The notes beneath the pieces are model-generated. The model had not been told where the DNA came from. It ran no database searches and was given only the letters and a program-made list of their open reading frames with translations. A program made the position numbers and the translations under genes. Positions 52,382 to 55,027 of a stretch of 55,027 bases of DNA are shown piece by piece (positions within the stretch are counted from its first letter, which is position 1; the number at the start of each line of letters is the position of its first letter). Source of the DNA: Bacteroides sp. (GTDB taxonomy: Bacteria; Bacteroidota; Bacteroidia; Bacteroidales; Muribaculaceae); assembly GCA_014801945.1 (NCBI GenBank), contig JAAVDF010000030.1, positions 16,933 through 71,959 on the forward strand, in the 5' to 3' direction.

Positions 52382-52894
52382 ATGCAGACCACATTACAAC
52401 TCCGTTCACTTCAGTTCGATGATTCACGGACTTATCTTGCCGCAACAATTTTTGTGATCGGCAATATCCTTCTTCCGCAGCTGTGCCACCTCATACCCCA
52501 AGGGGGACTGACATGGTTGCCGATCTATTTCTTCACTCTCGTCGGAGCTTACAAATACGGATGGCGTGTCGGACTTCTGACCGCGCTCGCCTCACCGGTG
52601 ATCAATTCGCTCTTTTTCGGTATGCCTCCTGTAGCCGCACTTCCTGCCATCATGATCAAGTCAGTGCTTCTCGCACTTTTTGCCGGATATGCCGCCTCGA
52701 CTTACCGTAAGGCAAGCCTTCTGATTCTTGCATCCGTTGTCATTGCCTATCAGTGTGTCGGCACGCTTGCTGAATGGATCATCAAAGCCGACTTCATCGC
52801 CGCATGTCAGGACTTCCGCATCGGCATCCCCGGAATGCTCCTCCAGATCCTCGCTGGCTGGTTCTTCATCAACAAAGTCAACCTCTCAAAATAA
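52382..52894 (+). CDS. ECF transporter S component-like membrane protein
   Basis: A 170-residue protein with about five to six transmembrane helices, resembling substrate-specific S components of energy-coupling-factor vitamin transporters (ATIFVIGNILLPQLCHLIPQ, then TWLPIYFFTLVGAYKYGWRV, and MPPVAALPAIMIKSVLLALF). No EcfA/EcfT genes are adjacent, so it would use a shared module encoded elsewhere, or act alone. It is the last gene of the redox operon, 71 bp after DUF1893. The ligand is unknown; a cofactor needed by the operon's enzymes is a reasonable guess only. Confidence 0.8.
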   Translation: MQTTLQLRSLQFDDSRTYLAATIFVIGNILLPQLCHLIPQGGLTWLPIYFFTLVGAYKYGWRVGLLTALASPVINSLFFGMPPVAALPAIMIKSVLLALFAGYAASTYRKASLLILASVVIAYQCVGTLAEWIIKADFIAACQDFRIGIPGMLLQILAGWFFINKVNLSK

Positions 52895-53071
52895 TCAGAC
52901 TGGAAAAATAGCCCTCCGGACGAGTAAAATACCCCACACCATCAATCCGATCATGGTTGTAGGAACTGGCATCAGCAAATAATCCGCCCCTCCGATCGCT
53001 CACGGTGATTGGGAATCGTATCCATCCTATCCATTCAATCGTTTGCGGTTGTTGGAAATAACACTCGCAAA

Positions 53072-53178
53072 ACCGCGAAGCGGTGATGCAATCATAGCCC
53101 CGTCACGACCGAGCGCAGGCAAGACAAAAATTGACAGTAGGGAAATTTTTGTCAACCTGCGGCGAGGGAGGCACGGGG
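53072..53178. repeat. Palindromic mosaic element in the 52.9-53.3 kb gap
   Basis: Several nested inverted repeats occur: ACCGC/GCGGT (53072-53084), CCCCGT/ACGGGG (53098-53103 with 53173-53178), GCAGG/CCTGC (53115-53119 with 53156-53160) and the 10-bp stem GACAAAAATT/AATTTTTGTC (53123-53132 with 53144-53153). The overall fold resembles a REP-type or decayed repeat element. No gene is supported between 52895 and 53326. Confidence 0.5.
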
Positions 53179-53326
53179 TTAAATTGATCCCAACCAATAT
53201 CGGCGTCGAAGACGTCGGACAAAGAAACGATTACTATCTGATATTCTTGCACTGCGGCCTTAAATTTCAATATCCTTTTGCATTGATGAGGGCCGGTTTT
53301 TGGGGATACCATTACATTCATCCGTA

Positions 53327-55027
53327 TTATCTCATAGAACCGGGAACGCAATCCCAATCCTCCCATTTTGATTTGCTACAGCCATATTCTGCACGAATTT
53401 CCCGCATTTGTTTCTGTATTTTCTTAAGATAAGCTTTGTCGCTCTGATAACTGTATTTATTAGGATAAAAACTGTATTTGTCAGGATAATCATGATATGA
53501 CCGTAAGGTCGCTTCAAATTGGCGATAATTGCTTAATGCAAAAGTTTTAGTCGTGCTTTGAGTTCGTTCCGATCTCTGTTTGAGCGTTGACATCCGTGCT
53601 TCATGTCGTTGCTTCTGTTTGGCGTCTTGGATGTTGGTATATCTTTCCCATTCGCTCTCTGATATATAATTATTACCGGCTCTTCTTTTTGCATTGAGCC
53701 ATGCAATACGTTCATTCCAGTCTGAAATAGCGGGTTTAGCATCGCGTTCACCGACTGTTTTTATCATCCTGACTTTATATTGCTCATATTCTGATATTAA
53801 GCTGGATATGGAGAGCATCTTTTCATCGTTTGCCATCCGGTTGTTCTGTGTGGCATTGGAAGATGAGGATGTACGGCTCACGGATGTACTGTTGGTTTCG
53901 TTAAGCGATTTATCCATCTTATCGAGACCGTCGCCTACAACGTCCATCACCTCTCCGACTTTGTCCATGATTCGATCAAACTTGCTCTTTCTCTTAACAG
54001 GCTGCGCATTGGCTACCGTGCGGTTAGCGGCTGCTCTTTGAGCCGCCACTTCTTTCTCCTGATTGACCTTTGCTACGTACTCGATGGCTTTCTTATCACC
54101 ATTAGCCGCCGCCTTTTCATACCAGTCGTTTGCCAAGTATTTGGAACCATGCTTGGAATAAAGCTCGGCTAATGCCGTCATCGCAGGAATATATTTGTCA
54201 TTAGCTGCTTTTTTGTAATATAGGGTTGCTAATTTTGTTTGACCACTTTGCTCGTAATCCTTTCCGATACGGAAGGCCTCCTTATTTTTTGCCGGAAGAT
54301 TCGGGATGAGATGTTCCAATGTTGAAAATGCATTATCATAGATATAATTATGGAGGTTATCCTTAGGATTTTTCTCTTTAATCATGCGTTCGTAAATGGC
54401 GATTGCTTTTAAAGTGTCGATCTGTACGCCTCCGAACCCTTTGAGATAATCACGTGCTCGATCATAGAGAGCTTCAGGATGGCCTTCTCTGATAAGCTCC
54501 TCATTCCATTGTTGGACTGTTGTTTTATCAGGGAAATCCGGATGGCTGGTTGTTGATGAATAGCTGGATTCATAGCAAATCCTCCATCTCGCTTCAGGAT
54601 AACCGTTCCGGGCCGATAGAAAAAGCATTTTCATTGCTTTTTCTTGATCTTCCTTGATCTCTTTATAAATTTTTCCAGAGTAAGCATATTTATAATATTC
54701 ATATTGCGCTGCCGAATGTCCGTTTTCAGCTGCACTGATCAGCGCAGCAGCGGCAGCACGCCGGATCGATTTATCTTTGGAGAAACTGTTATTCACCCAA
54801 TAATTATAGTCCTTTTCAGCCTTATCTTTATTAAACACGGTGGAAGATGTAGGAATGTTTGCTGTAGTTTTTACAGTCTTGGCCGTTTTCGTCTCTTTTT
54901 TATCAGGTGAAGGATCGGGGATATTGATTATGACACCGCTTACAAACACGCGGACTTGACTGTTGGCCGCTTTGATCTGCTCCGGAGTCACGCCGTAGAG
55001 GGAGGCAATGCTTTCCAATGTTTCGTC
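53327..55027 (-). CDS. LysM and Sel1-repeat protein, 5' end outside window
   Basis: A partial gene: the frame runs through the window edge, so at least 566 C-terminal codons are present. It opens in a LysM-like domain (TLESIASLYGVTPEQIKAAN, then VFVSGVIINIP), which binds peptidoglycan. Sel1-like helical repeats follow (AAALISAAENGHSAAQYEYY, AMKMLFLSARNGYPEARW, ATLYYKKAANDKYIPAMTAL, YLANDWYEKAAANGDKKAIE). A basic, serine-rich linker and a long charged helical region rich in Arg/Lys and Trp make up the C-terminal third. It is probably a periplasmic or envelope scaffold. The true N-terminus and any signal peptide lie beyond 55027. Confidence 0.8.
   Translation of the reverse strand, partial: DETLESIASLYGVTPEQIKAANSQVRVFVSGVIINIPDPSPDKKETKTAKTVKTTANIPTSSTVFNKDKAEKDYNYWVNNSFSKDKSIRRAAAAALISAAENGHSAAQYEYYKYAYSGKIYKEIKEDQEKAMKMLFLSARNGYPEARWRICYESSYSSTTSHPDFPDKTTVQQWNEELIREGHPEALYDRARDYLKGFGGVQIDTLKAIAIYERMIKEKNPKDNLHNYIYDNAFSTLEHLIPNLPAKNKEAFRIGKDYEQSGQTKLATLYYKKAANDKYIPAMTALAELYSKHGSKYLANDWYEKAAANGDKKAIEYVAKVNQEKEVAAQRAAANRTVANAQPVKRKSKFDRIMDKVGEVMDVVGDGLDKMDKSLNETNSTSVSRTSSSSNATQNNRMANDEKMLSISSLISEYEQYKVRMIKTVGERDAKPAISDWNERIAWLNAKRRAGNNYISESEWERYTNIQDAKQKQRHEARMSTLKQRSERTQSTTKTFALSNYRQFEATLRSYHDYPDKYSFYPNKYSYQSDKAYLKKIQKQMREIRAEYGCSKSKWEDWDCVPGSMR

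Noticed and set aside
53043-53432. 129-codon plus-strand frame near the right end, and an 87-codon minus-strand frame in the same place
   Set aside because: Both run across palindromic repeat sequence and partly over the LysM/Sel1 gene; no domain, promoter or signal was seen.
1-55027. CRISPR array or insertion sequence
   Set aside because: No regularly spaced repeats of 23-47 bp, no Cas proteins and no transposase were recognised anywhere.

Overview
The window looks like chromosome of a gut Bacteroidales bacterium, most likely family Muribaculaceae or a close relative. This is inference from gene content and signals: promoters follow the Bacteroidota pattern TTTG-N19/20-TAnnTTTG rather than -35/-10 boxes, ribosome binding sites are weak, lipoproteins carry acidic or charged residues right after the lipobox cysteine, and there are type V pilus (fimbrillin) genes, a BtuB/BtuG vitamin B12 locus, and DUF5119, DUF3575, DUF5053 and DUF6562-type proteins. 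No plasmid, phage or insertion sequence gene was recognised.

Layout. 1-2.2 kb: SRP RNA, a 31-bp perfect inverted repeat, a phosphate-selective-porin-like protein and an ECF sigma factor. 2.7-7.9 kb: a minus-strand operon of two overlapping rhomboid proteases, a membrane-anchored endonuclease/exonuclease/phosphatase protein and an M3 peptidase. 8.0-13.3 kb: initiator tRNA, an AlkZ-related protein, nucleoside phosphorylase, dprA, a thioesterase and an acyl-CoA ligase. 13.5-18 kb: a TPR protein, a PstS-like lipoprotein, a small membrane protein and gluQ. 18-23.8 kb: a B12 uptake operon (btuB, btuG-like, btuF, btuC) behind a cobalamin riboswitch with its own promoter; no ATPase gene is present. 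24-28.4 kb: DUF3737, MalY-type aminotransferase, MATE exporter and an outer membrane protein, on the plus strand.

28.4-37.1 kb is the main accessory block: a six-gene type V pilus-like operon (OmpA/DUF3575 protein, DUF5119 anchor-like lipoprotein, four tandem fimbrillin paralogues). It has one strong promoter, a long leader, and a C9 tract at codons 10-13 of the first gene, where a slip of one base either way gives a stop codon within a few codons. This is a candidate phase-variation switch for the whole operon.

37.3-43.5 kb is the branched-chain amino acid operon ilvD-ilvB-ilvN-(acyl-ACP thioesterase)-ilvC. 43.6-44.2 kb is an unusual stable-RNA/ribosomal operon in which rpsT lies between two identical tRNA-Glu genes. 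A divergent promoter then drives an outer membrane protein and recO.

46.3-48.7 kb follows tRNA-Pro and looks accessory. A two-gene cassette (a 57-residue protein and a DUF5053 protein) is bracketed by near-identical TCTTAAGACAGA repeats, one of which completes a 12-bp palindrome at the predicted transcription start. A DUF6562-like lipoprotein comes next. 48.9-52.9 kb is a redox operon: a membrane polyferredoxin with an internal twin-arginine motif, a twin-arginine aldo/keto reductase with ferredoxin domains, DUF1893, and an ECF-transporter S component. The window ends inside a LysM/Sel1-repeat gene whose start lies outside. No CRISPR array was seen.
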